Made by a program: the position numbers and the translations under genes. 64,000 nucleotides of DNA. Source: Epiperipatus broadwayi (Eukaryota > Onychophora > Udeonychophora > Euonychophora > Peripatidae). The notes beneath the pieces were generated by a model that did no database searches, was not told where the DNA came from, and saw nothing but the letters and a program-made list of their open reading frames with translations. How positions within the stretch are numbered: the first letter of the stretch is position 1; each line of letters starts with the position of its first letter. This document shows, in pieces, positions 37,556 through 50,185 of the stretch. The stretch covers positions 520,001 to 584,000 of the forward strand of contig JAQFVV010000003.1 of assembly GCA_028023455.1 (NCBI GenBank). Direction: 5' to 3'.

Positions 37556-38530
37556 ATACGTTTAAAACTTTTTCCACTGCATATTTTTGAAACATATAAA
37601 TGAAGATATCTGAAAAAGATAAATGACTTCTAGAATGCATTTCAAGCTTAATCAGCACTTTTTAATTGGCCTATATCGCAATTTTTTACATGTCCTTCAT
37701 TATTTTCAAATTGGTCTACAAGTGTCAAACTACTTGTAATCAAATCTTTGATTCTATTCATTTTAAATATATACAGTAAATGATATTGCTAATTATTTAT
37801 TAATCTAGAGATTATAATATTTCTCGTCCTGATATAAATGTTAAATTTAACTGAAGATTAACATATCTGCATATTAAACATAATTGCATGACATCATTAA
37901 TTCAATTTCATTTTCTCCCTCCCCCCTCCATACATATCTTGTTTTCTTTTAAAGACATATTTAAAAATTCATTTTACCACACATCTGAAAAATGTAAATA
38001 ACCTTCGAAATACATTTTATGATAGACCATCACTCTTTAACTGGCCAAAAACAAAACTCTTACATATATCTTCATCATGAGTTCAGTATTTACCAATATA
38101 AAATTACTGTAATTTCATCTACAAGTACCAAACTTCTTATATTTAAACCTTTGATATCACCCACTTTAGATAAATGCATTAGTTATTATTACTAATCATT
38201 CATTTGACCAAATATTACCCTTTTTCTCACATATAAACTTTAAACTCAATGGCAAATTAAACATAACTACAAGGTATCATTAATTCATTCCTTTTTTCTC
38301 CATGTATATTATTTATATATATTCAAAACTTCCATCCCATTGTACATTCTTTGTATTTATGAATAAAAATATCAAAAAACTTAAATGGCCAATAAGATGC
38401 ATTTTGTGTTGAGCCAATAATTTTCAATTGGTCTATATCACAATTTTTTACATATGCCTTCATCTTTGTTAATTATTTGTCAATAGCAAATTACTATCTC
38501 AATTAGAAATAATATGGTAATCTTTAATTT
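37556..38530. repeat. Degenerate tandem repeat, about 380-bp period, 2.5 units
   Basis: Three successive units (about 37,556-37,950, 37,951-38,330, 38,331-38,530) repeat the order: GATAAATGAC..., a GCATTT...TGAGCC block, CAATTGGTCTATATCACAA-type, TTTTTACATAT..TTCATC, ACTTCTTATATTTAAACCTTTGAT-type, TTAAACATAA.T.CATG.CATCATTAATTCA. The units have diverged by roughly a quarter by eye. Single diverged members occur in the loops of the foldback elements at 28.9 and 44.8 kb. Confidence 0.7.
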
Positions 38531-38678
38531 AATAAATGGCTACAAATGATATAGTAATCGGTAATCTAATAAATAATTAGTAATAATTATTAATGTATTT
38601 ATTTAAAGTAGATGAAGACAAAAGTGTGATGACAGACAGTTTGATACTTGTATATAAAATTGTAACAAGATATATATA

Positions 38679-39306
38679 ATAAAAATTCATTTAATATTAT
38701 ACACTAGCCAAAAACCAACAGCAACTAAATTTTACTAAAATTCTTCCACAACCATGGTTTCATCTATTAACAAATAGATCTTTTCAAGTAAGCTCAACTA
38801 AGCATACCACCTACATATACCAAGCAAAATAGCTTTCCCAACATTCATTTCAAAAACCAACTTCCTTTAATACCAAAGAATGTCTTCATGAGATTAATGG
38901 TCTCAGATTCAAAATATTTTATCATCAGAGTTTTTTACTCTTCTCTCAATTCTCTTTTTTCATAAAAGATAACCTCTGCATTGCCAAATAATATATATTT
39001 AATTCATGTATATACCCATCATATCTTTTATGAAAAAAGTGAATTGAAGTGTAAAGTAAACTTTGATGACAAAATATTTTGAATCTGTAGTCATTAATCT
39101 CATGAAGACATCCTTTGCTGTTAAAAGAGGTTGGGTTTTAAAGTGAATGATGGGAAGGCTATTTTGTTTGATATATTTAAGTGGTATGTTTAGTTGACTT
39201 TAACTTGAAAATGTCTATTTGTTAAAAGACAAAACCATGGTTATGGAAGAATTTTATTAAAGTTGTGTTTTTGGCTAGTATTGTAATGTTATATAAATTT
39301 TTATTT
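38679..39306. repeat. Large palindromic foldback element, about 300-bp arms
   Basis: Left arm 38,679-38,969 and right arm about 39,020-39,306 are inverted copies at perhaps 80-85% identity by eye. Shared landmarks are CACTAGCCAAAAAC, AAAATTCTTCCA.AACCATGG, GTCTTCATGAGATTAATG and GATTCAAAATATTTT, with a short A+T-rich centre. Ends are AATAAAAATT and its complement. No ORF; probably a non-autonomous foldback or MITE element. Confidence 0.82.
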
Positions 39307-41618
39307 TATTTATTATTACTAATATAGAGTTAGGCAGTAGTTAATATTTATATATTTGTTTTAAAGATAATTTTAATTTATATACAAGTATTATTAATGT
39401 ATTTTTATTTTCTTAATTGAAAGGTAAAACCGCCTTCAAATATTCCTTTGCAGGGCAGAAATTAGTAAATTGTTTATTGTGAATAATAATTACAATCTTC
39501 TGTTTAGTTTTTCTCCCAAATTTAATATTCATTTACAATTATTTAATAGTTAAAATTCATGATTCCCTGCTAACATAATCATGATTTATATCAATCTGGA
39601 CTTCAGTAAACATGTTCTATCTTACATAAATTGCAACACATTCAAAAAATGTAAATCTTAAATCTGTGAAGCCTCCAGTTCTTGTTAATTTTTTGCTGTG
39701 TTCATCTCTTGTGAAACAGTGAAGTTCTTATTTTTAGTTATTAGAAAAAATTCTCATTCTACACAATGATTAATGATAAACATGCACCTGAAGAGAAAAA
39801 TTGACTAGTAAAATGAGAACTGCAAATAATTGAAATACATTCCTAATAATATTTATTGAAATATCCTCTGTATGCAGATTTTTTAAAAATATGTTTTCAT
39901 AAATAAAAGTTTAAATGTTTTATTTGAAAATGACTAGAATAAGCTGACAGAGGAAAAAATTGAATTACATAGTATATGTACAATTTGTCAACAAATATAT
40001 CTTTGCTAAAAAATTCAATGGGGAAAAAAAATAATGAAGTTCTCATCATTGGTTAATTTCATTTGTCATGTGTTGTCATCATTGGGTAATTTCATTGGTC
40101 ATGTGACCTCTTTCATTTGCTTCTGAAAGAATATTTTGATATATAAATACCAAAAAATTACTTAAATTATAGTGAAATTTAAAACTATCATCCACAGGTA
40201 TATGTAAATACTTAATAGTTAACATTAAAATTTTAAATTACCAATCTAGGTTTTTGATGCAATGTCTAAAATTTATTACAGCAAATGTTAATGTATGTAT
40301 TTATTATAAATTAAAATTCTATGTTTTTTTTAAAGAAAAATGCTACTGTCTTCTACATTAATGGCATGTTTTGTATTATTTATCTATCAAGACTGTTTTA
40401 TTTTATGTTTTTAATTATTTTTCTCCAGACAAATGATTTTGTCTTCAACAGGTTTAAGTAAGTGACTGGTCTCTTTTTCATGCTCACTAAATATAAAAAT
40501 ATGGATATTGTTTCTAGCCCTATTTGGTTGATGAACATTTTGCAGTTTTCTAGTATTTACATTTATATCATGTCTTTCTGTAATATAAGTCTAATCATAA
40601 AGGACAAAGCACTGCAAAATTTATATATATAAAGAGTAGAACTTGCACCATGTAAACTATGATTTGGTATTTTATACAATGAATTTTCAATCAAAGATAT
40701 ATATGCAAGACTTATTTTCCACATACATTACCTTTCTCTCTTTAATCTGTAAATAGTATCATGAAAATGTGTTATTTTTTTTGTAGACTCATTACTTTAT
40801 TGAATTGCCTTTTTTTGCATTATCCCAACACAAAACTTTTTGTATGATTTTTTATTAATTTGAAATATTTTTATCTTTAAAAAATAATAATCATAGTTCT
40901 TATAATTTAAAGAAAATTGTTTTTTATCCCTATTAAAATTAAAAACAATTAATTTTGACCCCAATCTTTTTTTCATTTTGCTACTCATGGTTTAAAAAGA
41001 GCCTTTTTTTCTTTTGAGACCACAATTCATTAAAAAATTTACATTTTAAGACTGCATTTTCAAGGATCAATTGAAATGTAAAATCTTATACAAATAATTA
41101 AGGTTTTTTTTTTTTTTTTACAAAATTACAACAAATAAGTATGTTACTTTTCATAATAAATTAATGATTAGAAAATATGTATTAAAATGTAATTATAATT
41201 GATTCCTGTTACTAATATTAATTCATATTTTTTTAAACATATGATGCTGAAATTAAATATACTATATTTTATAAACACAAAGATATTTATGAGTGATGAA
41301 TATAAAATCTTTTGAATTATGATATATGAAATATATTAATTAGTGACTAAGCTGTGTTTTAGTGAATCATCATTAAAATCTTTACTGCCCATACTTTTAA
41401 TGACCATTTATTGTATAATTTTCACATATTTATCATTATTTTTTTTGGTCCCTTATAAAATGATAGATCAACATATTACTATAATTATAACTAATGTCAG
41501 GATCATAGGCATTTTTATATTAGATATCGCTAAATGCTGAATATTTCAATGTTCTCTTATATTTAAATATTTATAAAATTATATGCTTTAACTAAAATTA
41601 CTGTAATTATAAATATAT
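39307..41618. other. No gene recognised; one short tandem duplication
   Basis: Contains an imperfect 32-bp tandem duplication (40,041-40,106, core TCATCATTGG.TAATTTCATT). Otherwise featureless A+T-rich DNA with long T runs (41,106-41,120). Confidence 0.45.
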
Positions 41619-41694
41619 GATAACCATATTGAGAAAAGCTTTCTTACAATTTGTTTGATAACCATATTGAGAAAAGCTTTCTTACAATTTGTTT
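41619..41694. repeat. Perfect 38-bp tandem duplication
   Basis: GATAACCATATTGAGAAAAG and the following 18 bases are repeated exactly, back to back (41,619-41,656 and 41,657-41,694). No mismatch implies a very recent event or an assembly artefact. Confidence 0.95.
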
Positions 41695-41765
41695 TATTTT
41701 ATGTGCTTAGCCAATTTTCAACTGCTACGAGTCATAGATGTAGCATAAATTGTAAATTAGGAATG

Positions 41766-41768
<3 letters not shown>

Positions 41769-41812
<44 letters not shown>
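41769..41812. repeat. (TA)n microsatellite
   Basis: About 22 perfect TA units. Confidence 0.95.
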
Positions 41813-41815
<3 letters not shown>

Positions 41816-42277
41816 CCTATTGATATTTACAATATATATATATGTTGTTATTGCTTATTTATATAATATTTAAATATGAACTTTCATCAGAGGGAACAAG
41901 CCATCTTTTTGAGAGGGGCACACATGATTCTTTTCTATTGATTGAATTTTTGTCACTTGATGTGTGCCATGCCTCTTTAATTTTTCACTTATTGTGGTCA
42001 GTGCACCCTATATCAACATATGATGGCACGAAAGGATGACTAGTATGTTCAAAAATATTGAGTGTGTATCTATATTGTGCCTTATTGATTTTGTAGGTGC
42101 ATGTTATTACAAAGCAGTTAAAATGATCAAACATTGGCTGATTGATTCTCTCATTTAGACCAATATACCAGAAGATCTTCCAAATGTGCCAAAATATCCA
42201 AGAATGCTCAACATCTCAAAACTTTATGGGCCAATTCCATATACCACTTCCATCCAATTACTCAAATAAACACTTTA
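41813..42277. other. Spacer, possibly the upstream part of the Penelope-like relic
   Basis: The plus strand shows coding-like fragments in shifting frames (for example HWLIDSLI and NISKLYGPIPY) that may be the N-terminal part of the reverse transcriptase described next, but they are too eroded to match. Confidence 0.3.
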
Positions 42278-42650
42278 GTCTGCATCTTACAACCCTAACA
42301 AAATAAATGATAATGTAGCCACATTCAGTAATACATTTTTTAAAATGGAGGATGGATGGTAAATAGGATTATCAGTTAGTGATATCATGACCAATATTTT
42401 CTTTAATATTGCTGAAGAGAGAATTATACCAACACATCATGCCATGTATCCATCCTTACTAAATATTCACTATGTCAACAATATGTTCATCTGTGTACCC
42501 AATGTTATAATTGCACACATATAACAAGAAATTTTCAATATTATGTCTCTCACATTACCATGTGAAAAGAAGATAATCTTCACAGTATTAAATAATTGGA
42601 CCTCTGAATTCAACACAATTGTCTATTTCAAACTACAAGATGATTATTAA
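42278..42650 (+). pseudogene. Penelope-like element reverse transcriptase relic
   Basis: In one plus-strand frame the sequence reads NTFFKMEDGW, stop, IGLSVSDIMTNIFFNIAEER, then HYVNNMFICVP (42,468-42,500), CEKKIIFTVLNNW and FNTIVYFKL. This follows the order of Penelope-like reverse transcriptases: (D/E)GxxMGSPxSPxxANIFMxxxE, YVDDxF, IxFTxExExxxxLPFLDVxL. The catalytic YVDD box is YVNN here, and two further stops are in frame, so the enzyme is dead. No GIY-YIG endonuclease was seen. The family call rests on motif order alone; an alternative non-LTR origin is less likely because those have (F/Y)ADD. Confidence 0.6.
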
Positions 42651-43651
42651 ACCAATACAGGTTTAGGGCTTTATCTATCATGGCTCTCCAACATCAGGCT
42701 CACACAAACTTTTAGGGCTTAAAGCCTTCCTGTATCACAATTGTTACTTGTGTAAATTTGAAGAGCACGGGAAAAAACAATATTAGCAAGTATATATCTG
42801 AACTACATAATGTCTGTTATAAAGATTATGTACTTCTAAAAACACCTCCAACTGCCCAAAACCTTCAATGTTTTACCCTATATACTAATGTAACCCATCC
42901 CATTATTAACATTCTTATCCCTACCCACCATATTACTGTATGTACTATAACCAAACCAATGCAAAACATACTTTACCTAACTGATCTCCACACTCAAGTT
43001 ATGTATAGAATTAAATTTCAGGAACACACATGTCCATAAGTTTACTATGGGGAATCTCAGGCTTATCTATCTACACTTATAGCCCAAACACACACATCTA
43101 TATAATAAGGCTAGAACTAATACAGATACACATTCAATATTTTTTGAACATTTTTTACAACTGTCCTTTACTATCATCTGTTGAAATATTGTGTAATAAA
43201 TGCAGTGACTTTAAATGAAAAATTAAAGATGCTTGTCAAATATCATGTGACAAAAATTCCATCAGTAGAAAAAAATTATGTATGCCCATCTCAAAAAGTT
43301 GGCCTGTTCCCCTAATTAAATTTCATATTTATATTTTATGTAAATGATCAATAATAACATATATACCCCGACTCCTAATTTACAATTTATGCTGTGTCTA
43401 TGACATGTAGAAATCGAAAGTCAACTAAGCACCTAAAATAAATCAAATTGTAAGAGAGCATTTCTCAATATGGTTATTGTATATTTATAATTACATTAAG
43501 TATATATTACATAACAATTTTTATAGCAATTTTAAATGTAAGCTCTAAAAATAATTATATATATATATGCCATCTTTACTGATAAAAGGAGATTGCCTTG
43601 ATAACAATTTATCTAAGTGTTGATTAGCTTTTAATGATATATATAATTTTC
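42651..43651. other. Coding-like decayed sequence after the Penelope-like relic
   Basis: A 93-codon open frame (42,758-43,039) and a 62-codon one (43,030-43,218) may be further decayed element sequence, but neither shows a recognisable domain. I do not call them genes. Confidence 0.3.
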
Positions 43652-43659
43652 AATCATTA

Positions 43660-46600
43660 TTTATCCATTGCAGTATGAAGGCCTCTCCAAATTAATCCAG
43701 TTTCTTTGATCTCTAGGCTCTTATCTTCACATCACACCTAAACATTTCATTATTTTATCCATCCATTTCACATGTGATATTTTTCTAGGTATTTTACAAT
43801 ACTTTGGAATCTAGTTTAATATTTCAATTGTCCCTCCACTATTATCTCTTCTAGCATTATGTTCAGCCTGACTCCACTTCAGTCTTAATTGTTTCAATGA
43901 TGTCAATAACAGCTGTATGTTTTCTTACCCATGTATTTTATTTTTCATCTCTTCTTGTTCCCCTAACAGATATCACTGTATATTTTGTTGAATGGTCTGA
44001 AGTGTCTATATTGCCCTTCTGTTAAGTGTAAAAATTGCAGATCCATAAGGAGGAACTATAGAACATATTTATTAAAATCTGACCTGTTTCAATATATAGA
44101 CATATTTTCTTTTAATACTAAGTTATTTCTACTAACAACACTCCACCTAAGTTTAATTTTATGATTAATTTAATTTATGTTTTTATTTGTAATAATAACA
44201 TGACCAAGGTATTTATAGTTGTTAACTTCTTATAACTCATTATTATCAAGCTTTGTTTTATTTATTTTTTTTGAGAAAATCCATTAAGCATTATTTTAAT
44301 CTTTTTAACATTTACTTTAGCCTTACTTTCTTACTTTCATCTGGCAACTATTGTAATATTTTCTGAAGCTATGAAGCATTATTTGAAAAACAATTGCATC
44401 ATCTGAAAATTCTAGATTACTTAAATAATCTCCATTCACCTTTGCTCTCTTAGCTTTCTATTTTAATTCACAAATACTTCTAACAAATCTGCTGTAAAAA
44501 GTTTTGAAGATATAGAGTCACCTTGTTAGACTCCCTTCTCAATGTTAAGCTTTTTAGCAAAAATATGTCAATATCCTATGCTTTAATCACTAAAGAAATA
44601 TTTATGCAAGTAAATGCTTTTCATAAACTACAAATCTAAAGCATAATGGCAACTCAGATACATTAGTCTTTTCTATAATTTCTCTTAATAGTTTGATATC
44701 ATCTACAGTTCTAAAACTACTTTTAAATCCTGACTGTTTTTTTAATTGGTCAAAATCTAATGTTTGCTATAGATCAGTTATGCAAATAAGTAAATAACTC
44801 AGATTATCTGTAACTAAACAGAAAGTAACTGAATTTTCCCATGAATTATATCAAGCTTGCAACCCAATCATAACCATCCATCAACCTGGAAGCCAGACCA
44901 ATCTCTCAGACCATAGATACATTAAAAACATACACTTTGTCAAGCAATTCATAGAACACATGACATTTCAACTTCATATATACATTATTTCTAGAGAAAA
45001 GCTAACCTTAATTTTTTTTAATATAATTTATTAATTATAATTCTATCACAGATAACTGAAGCATTTGATCAAAAACATATGAATAAAATAAATGATCCCA
45101 AGATTCACATTTCATGCTGAACCAGCACTCATTAGTTTGCCCATGTCACAATCTCTTACACATATCTTTATCATTTGTTCATTATATATCTAGATAGTAA
45201 ATTACTATAGTTTAATTGACAGGTTTCAAATTTTTATGCACTAACCACTCTAATGCAAATATATGAATAACTCATTTATCAACCTAGGCATTATTATTAG
45301 CTCAAATACATTTTTGTTACAATGTATCTACAATGACATAGAGGTATCAACACCTGATTTATTTATTCATGTTGAGAATATTGATAAGTTTCCCACTTTT
45401 CACACAAAATGGTGACAGTATCCACTTTTCACATGTCTTTGATCATATGTTTCAGTAATCTGTGATAGAATGTAATTAATAAAAATAATAATAATAATAT
45501 TAAAAAAATTAAGATTAGGGTTACTCTAAAGATAATATATACATGAAGTTGAAATATCACATGTGCTATATGGATTGCTTGACAATGTTTTCTAATGTAT
45601 CTATAGTCTGAGAGTTCTGGGCTGATGAATGGTTGTGATTGGGTTGCAAGCATAATATAACTCATTGGAAGGTTCAGCTACTTCCTGTTCAGTTACATAT
45701 AGATGAGTTGTAATCATCATAGTAAAAATTTTGTAAAGAAGTGATAAAAGACTGATAAGTCTATATTTACTAATGTGTTCTTTATCATTTTTTTAAAATA
45801 TTAATGCTAATACTACACTTTACCAATTATCTACTACACCTTTATTATTTAGACATTTGTTATATAACTTTGCCAAACAAATTTCTATTTTTTGACCTGC
45901 TTCTTTTAAGATATGATTATAATTCCATCATTACCTGGAGCTTTACTCTCTTTTTTTATAGATATAATTGCATGCCTCACTTTTTCATTTAAATTCCTGG
46001 GCAACTCAGATGATATAGTATATTTAAGAGACACTTTTTCTTGTTTTTTATTGCTATAATATTCTTGATCAATGTATTGTACACATTTTATGATGTCATC
46101 TCTCTCTTTACTAATATTTCTTTTTTTTTCTTATTACAGAAATAAGTTTCTTATCAATACTAAGATGATGTTTTATACTTTTGAGACTTATATTCTTACC
46201 TACATACTTTCTTTGCTGATTCTAATAAAATTTTATACCATTATTAACTCATTTTCACACCATCTTACAAAATTCTATGTATTCAATTCTTCTTAATGTA
46301 ATATATTCCCTCTTTTTTCATAATCTGTCCTTTAATAGAAATTTTACTGGACAATTGCTACTTTGTTTGTACCAACTATTCTTAATGCAGTTTTTAAAAG
46401 TGTATCCTTCATCTTGCTATTGATTTCATTCAGATAAAAATCATGTTCAAAATTTGTTAATATTTGAAAATGCAAAGCAAGTTCTGATTTTATTGCAATG
46501 TTTTTGAAGATTAGGAATATCAACTGTGAATACTATTTTTCTTAATAAATTTTTATCTCTCTAGTTTTGCATTAATATCGTTTTTCTGTTAGTCAAAATA

Positions 46601-47170
46601 TAATACAATTATGCTGTATCTTCTTTTGGATATTTCCATATCCATTTCTCTTTAGTATTTTTTTCAAGGATAGACTTCATAAAATGAAGCTTTTTTTTTC
46701 TGAAAACAATACAAATCTGTGTCCTCTTTTTTTTTCATCACTATAACCAAATTTACTCACAGCACTTTTATCTATCCATTGGTTATGAATACTAGCATTA
46801 AAGTTTTCCATGACAATGCTAAAATATTGTTTGATCTGATCAAAAGTCTTTTGTACATCCATATAATAACCTCTACTTCTTCATGACATTGAAAACTTAT
46901 TAGTGCATAAATATGAATTATCTGCATTTGATATCTATCATTAATTTGAATAACACCATCAATCCCTGCAATATTATTTTTTTTACTTTTTTTATTTATA
47001 ATGAATTCTACTTTACTTGGGTTTCTAATAGTTATAATTTTGTAGTACAATACTTGTCCATTTTTTAAACTAATTGTTTTCTTCTAACTTCTGAAAGTCC
47101 AATATTGTTCCATTTAATATTAGATAGCTTCCAATTCTTGCAATTTTTCTTCATTTAAAAGTTATTTACA
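43660..47170 (-). pseudogene. RTE LINE endonuclease/reverse transcriptase pseudogene
   Basis: Endonuclease traces on the minus strand include INDRYQMQIIHIYALIS (about 46,950), MDVQKTFDQIKQYFSIVMEN and a decayed NARI(G) block (46,862-46,780), all aligning with the better copy at 10.4-11.0 kb. Reverse transcriptase and the C-terminal region are recognisable at nucleotide level only (for example 44,520 for the GVRQG region and 44,400 for the FADD region). Frames are broken throughout and the insertion at 44,796-45,709 lies within the reverse transcriptase. Confidence 0.82.
44796..45709. mobile_element. Foldback element inserted in the LINE
   Basis: Arms 44,796-45,084 and 45,424-45,709 are inverted repeats of about 290 bp. 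Landmarks: GCTTGCAACCCAATCA.AACC, ATTTCAACTTCAT.TATA, TCTATCACAGAT.ACTGAA. The 340-bp loop carries a member of the repeat seen at 37.6-38.5 kb and 29.0 kb (TTTCATGCTGAACCAGCACT). Comparison with the intact LINE shows the break inside its reverse transcriptase. The flanks AGTTAT and AGTTGT may be remains of a target duplication of about 6 bp. No transposase ORF, so it is non-autonomous. Confidence 0.85.
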
Positions 47171-47315
47171 TTTATAAGTTCCTAAATAAAAGATTGTCAC
47201 CAAATGACAGCATGTGTCTACAGTCAAGATATTCTTAGCATTGTCTGCCTTTGTCCACCAACTTCTGCCTTGTCTGATGACTTTAAAGCCTCCTAGAAAT
47301 AAGGGCTACAATAAA

Positions 47316-48487
47316 TCAGTATTATTTATTCTTAAGTAGATGGTATAATACGGATAAAAAATTAAAATTTTCCCTAGTTGACAACTGGAAAGTCTAATGA
47401 CCAATGCCTTCTTTACTGTTTTTGTGGGGAAGAGAAATATAGCTTGGTTCTGTTGGGGGCAATTTTACATAAATATATTTAATGTGATGTAAATTTTTGG
47501 GTTTAACTGTGTGTTAGTTTTGATTAATTCCTAACGTTTTGATGAAATAACATCTGACATTGCCAAGGTTAACTTTTCAAAGAAAAATCGATAGATTTCA
47601 AATAGTGTCTAGATTCAATGTAAGATAAAAATTGAGTTGAGTGTAAAGTAAAATATTCAGAATATGTGAATTAATATATATAATAAAAGAGTATAGAAAA
47701 TGTTGAACTTAAATAAATAATAATAAATTTCTTTAAAGCATTTTAAACACACTTTGTTAGCTCATTATTTTTCATCTAAGATATAAACTGCATATTAAAA
47801 TGGTATTGTTTATTTAATATCACTGTGCTAAATGAAAATGTATAGCATGTGCTTTCTAGTCTTTAGAAATATATAAAAATATGGCCATAAATATATTGAC
47901 TGATGTTTATTTTATTTAATGGGGACAAAATTATAAGGAAACTGTTCAGTTTTTTATGACTGCAAAATACTAGAACTTAGTACGAATTACAAAGTTTTGA
48001 AAACGCTAATTTTGTCTTACTAATGAATTTTTATTTTATATTTACACAATCAAATGAAGATTTTGTTTTTAAATGAGAGCTGAATGAAAATAATCTAGTT
48101 TTGATTTAATTCATTAATAATCACTGAATATTATTAAGCTAAATTATTTTACTATTTAAAATCATTTATGTTAATGCAAAATCTGATCATCATAAATCTT
48201 TTAAGCCTTTGGTCTTCTCTCTGCACTAATACTAACAATGAGATTGTGAGCTTATGCAGCCACATTCCCACTATTTATTTACGCACACAAATATAGGAGT
48301 TTATTTCTATTTTTAATTCTTTGCTTTTTAACTTTTTAATTTTTGATTTTCTATCTATAGATTTTTATTAGAGTTACAATGTCTATATTCATCCACTCAT
48401 AAGAGACTGCTAATGGTGATGATAATCAAGTAATACAACAAAAAAAAAACTAATGGAATAATTGTTTGTTGTTTTTCATATGCCAAA
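47316..48487. other. No gene recognised; A+T-rich spacer
   Basis: Nothing recognisable on either strand. Confidence 0.4.
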
Positions 48488-48556
48488 TGCGTTAACCGGG
48501 AAGCGAATCCGGGCCAGCTGCTTGGAAGGCAGCTATAAAAACTACTGTTCCAACTC
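48488..48556 (-). pseudogene. tRNA-Gly(TCC)-like pseudogene
   Basis: The minus strand has an anticodon arm AGCTGCC TTCCAA GCAGCT, giving anticodon TCC. It is followed by a T-arm GGCCCGGATTCGCTTCCCGG and a 3' acceptor strand TTAACGCA, as in tRNA-Gly. The 5' acceptor (GAGTTGG) pairs at six of seven positions, counting two wobbles. The D-arm is replaced by AGTAGTTTTTATAG and cannot fold normally, so this is a degraded tRNA gene or the head of a SINE. No A tail follows. Confidence 0.75.
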
Positions 48557-50029
48557 TTCTTTCATTTTTTTCTTTAATAATAACTGAATGGTATATTTCT
48601 TGGAAGTCATAAGAAATAACAGCATCATAAATGACTAAGTTGGGCATGGTTTATGGTCCTGGAACTCTTAGAATCTGACATTCTACCAACATATTGAGGT
48701 CAGCAGAGCAAGTTTTCAAGTACATATTATTAAATCTATATATAATAGATATATGTAAAATATTTAATAAAGTAGTATGCATTAAGGCTACAACCTTAAA
48801 ACTATGCCCCTTAATGTTGTAGCCTTAATGTATATTACTTTAAAGTAACGAGTATGCATGCGCTTTATAAATATAATTATTGCAATATTTAACAAACTAA
48901 GAATGTAATAAAAAATATATATTTTGAGATTATAATGTTTTTTGAAGTAAAAATTAATGCAGAAGAATTTTAGTCAATAATTAGACAATAAAATTAAAAA
49001 TAGAAATGTCTTAAGAAATCTGATATTTTTCATTGTTTTCAACATTTCTTTTTACCTTGGAAGACAATTTTAAAAAGTATTATGTGCATTAATATTTTAA
49101 ACAAATGTATAAAATATATTGAGCTTTAACCTTTTAATTACAAGCTATATGAACAAAGAATAGAAAAGTCTTAAAATTGCCCACATTAGAGCCAAACTAT
49201 ATTTTCCCTCTCATTAGTCTTTCCAATTCCAACTATTGAGCTTTAATTTTTTATTCATGTTATACCATCCTGTTAAGACTGATTAACTTAATCATTAATG
49301 AATAACTGAGTAGCTAAAGATCTGTTACCTGAAAAAAAATATTAAGCCAACAATTCTGAATAGATGATTTTTCCAGTTATTATATGTATAACATTCATTG
49401 TCTGATTATATAGCACAAAAAATTATAAAACATTTTGCATTACATACATTACCCATAGCAAATTATAAACATTTGCCTTGGAGAAAGATAACAATTACTT
49501 TTAATATTCGCAAGTTGACTGACTTGATATTAAAGCATAATTTTTTTATTTTGGAGTTATTTTTTGTAAATTAATCTATTCAATCCAGCTATACATTAGT
49601 CAAGAGAATTAAAGATTCATTTTATTAGAATCTTCATTAAAAATCTAACAATGAAATAAATAATCTATTTTATGTAAAATGATCACAGTTTTAAATATTT
49701 ATGATCAATTGACCAGTATTTATATGAGTAGTTGTAATATTTGCATGGAAGACTAGCTTCATTTCAAGATATGATGGTTTGTATCTGAAATGTAGATATA
49801 TTATAAGGTAGTTTGTCAATTTTTTCACACTGGATGACACTAGATAATGAATGTTTAATTTATGCTGATTTGAAATGATATCAATATCTCCAGATTTCAT
49901 TATATATTTTCAAGGTGTGTGTATCTATTTATTACGTATGCCCACTAGTAAAAAATTAAAGGTTCATAAAATTATATGTTTACAACTAGTAAACATAAGT
50001 TTAGAATATGCATATATTGTTATAATTTG

Positions 50030-50061
<32 letters not shown>

Positions 50062-50095
50062 ATAACATAATTTCAGCATATGCATACAAATGTAA
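48557..50095. other. No gene recognised; A+T-rich spacer
   Basis: Contains a short inverted repeat near 48,785-48,832 (TAAGGCTACAACCTTAA with its complement) and a (TA)n run at 50,030-50,056. Otherwise featureless. Confidence 0.4.
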
Positions 50096-50185
50096 ATAGG
50101 GATTTTATGCACAAATCTTCCTGCATCTATTGATTAATATGGCTTGCACTTAGTGGTGCTACTGTATGGAGAGTTTTGCCTTCAT
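50096..50185. repeat. Single right end of the palindromic element family
   Basis: AGGGATTTTATGCACAAATC to GGAGAGTTTTGCCT aligns with the outer right arm of 3,713-4,062 and 29,792-30,137. Only this end is present. Confidence 0.75.

Larger units (their letters stand above)
43652..47315 (-). mobile_element. Second RTE-type LINE, heavily decayed, split by a foldback insertion
   Basis: Collinear with the LINE at 8,394-11,625. 43,652-44,795 matches its 3' half, and 45,710-47,315 matches its reverse-transcriptase start, endonuclease and 5' UTR (AGCCTCCTAG.AATAAGGGC near 47,287-47,307). The 5'-most part is absent. The two halves are separated by a 0.9-kb foldback element. Divergence and numerous small indels show it is older than the first copy. 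Confidence 0.85.
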
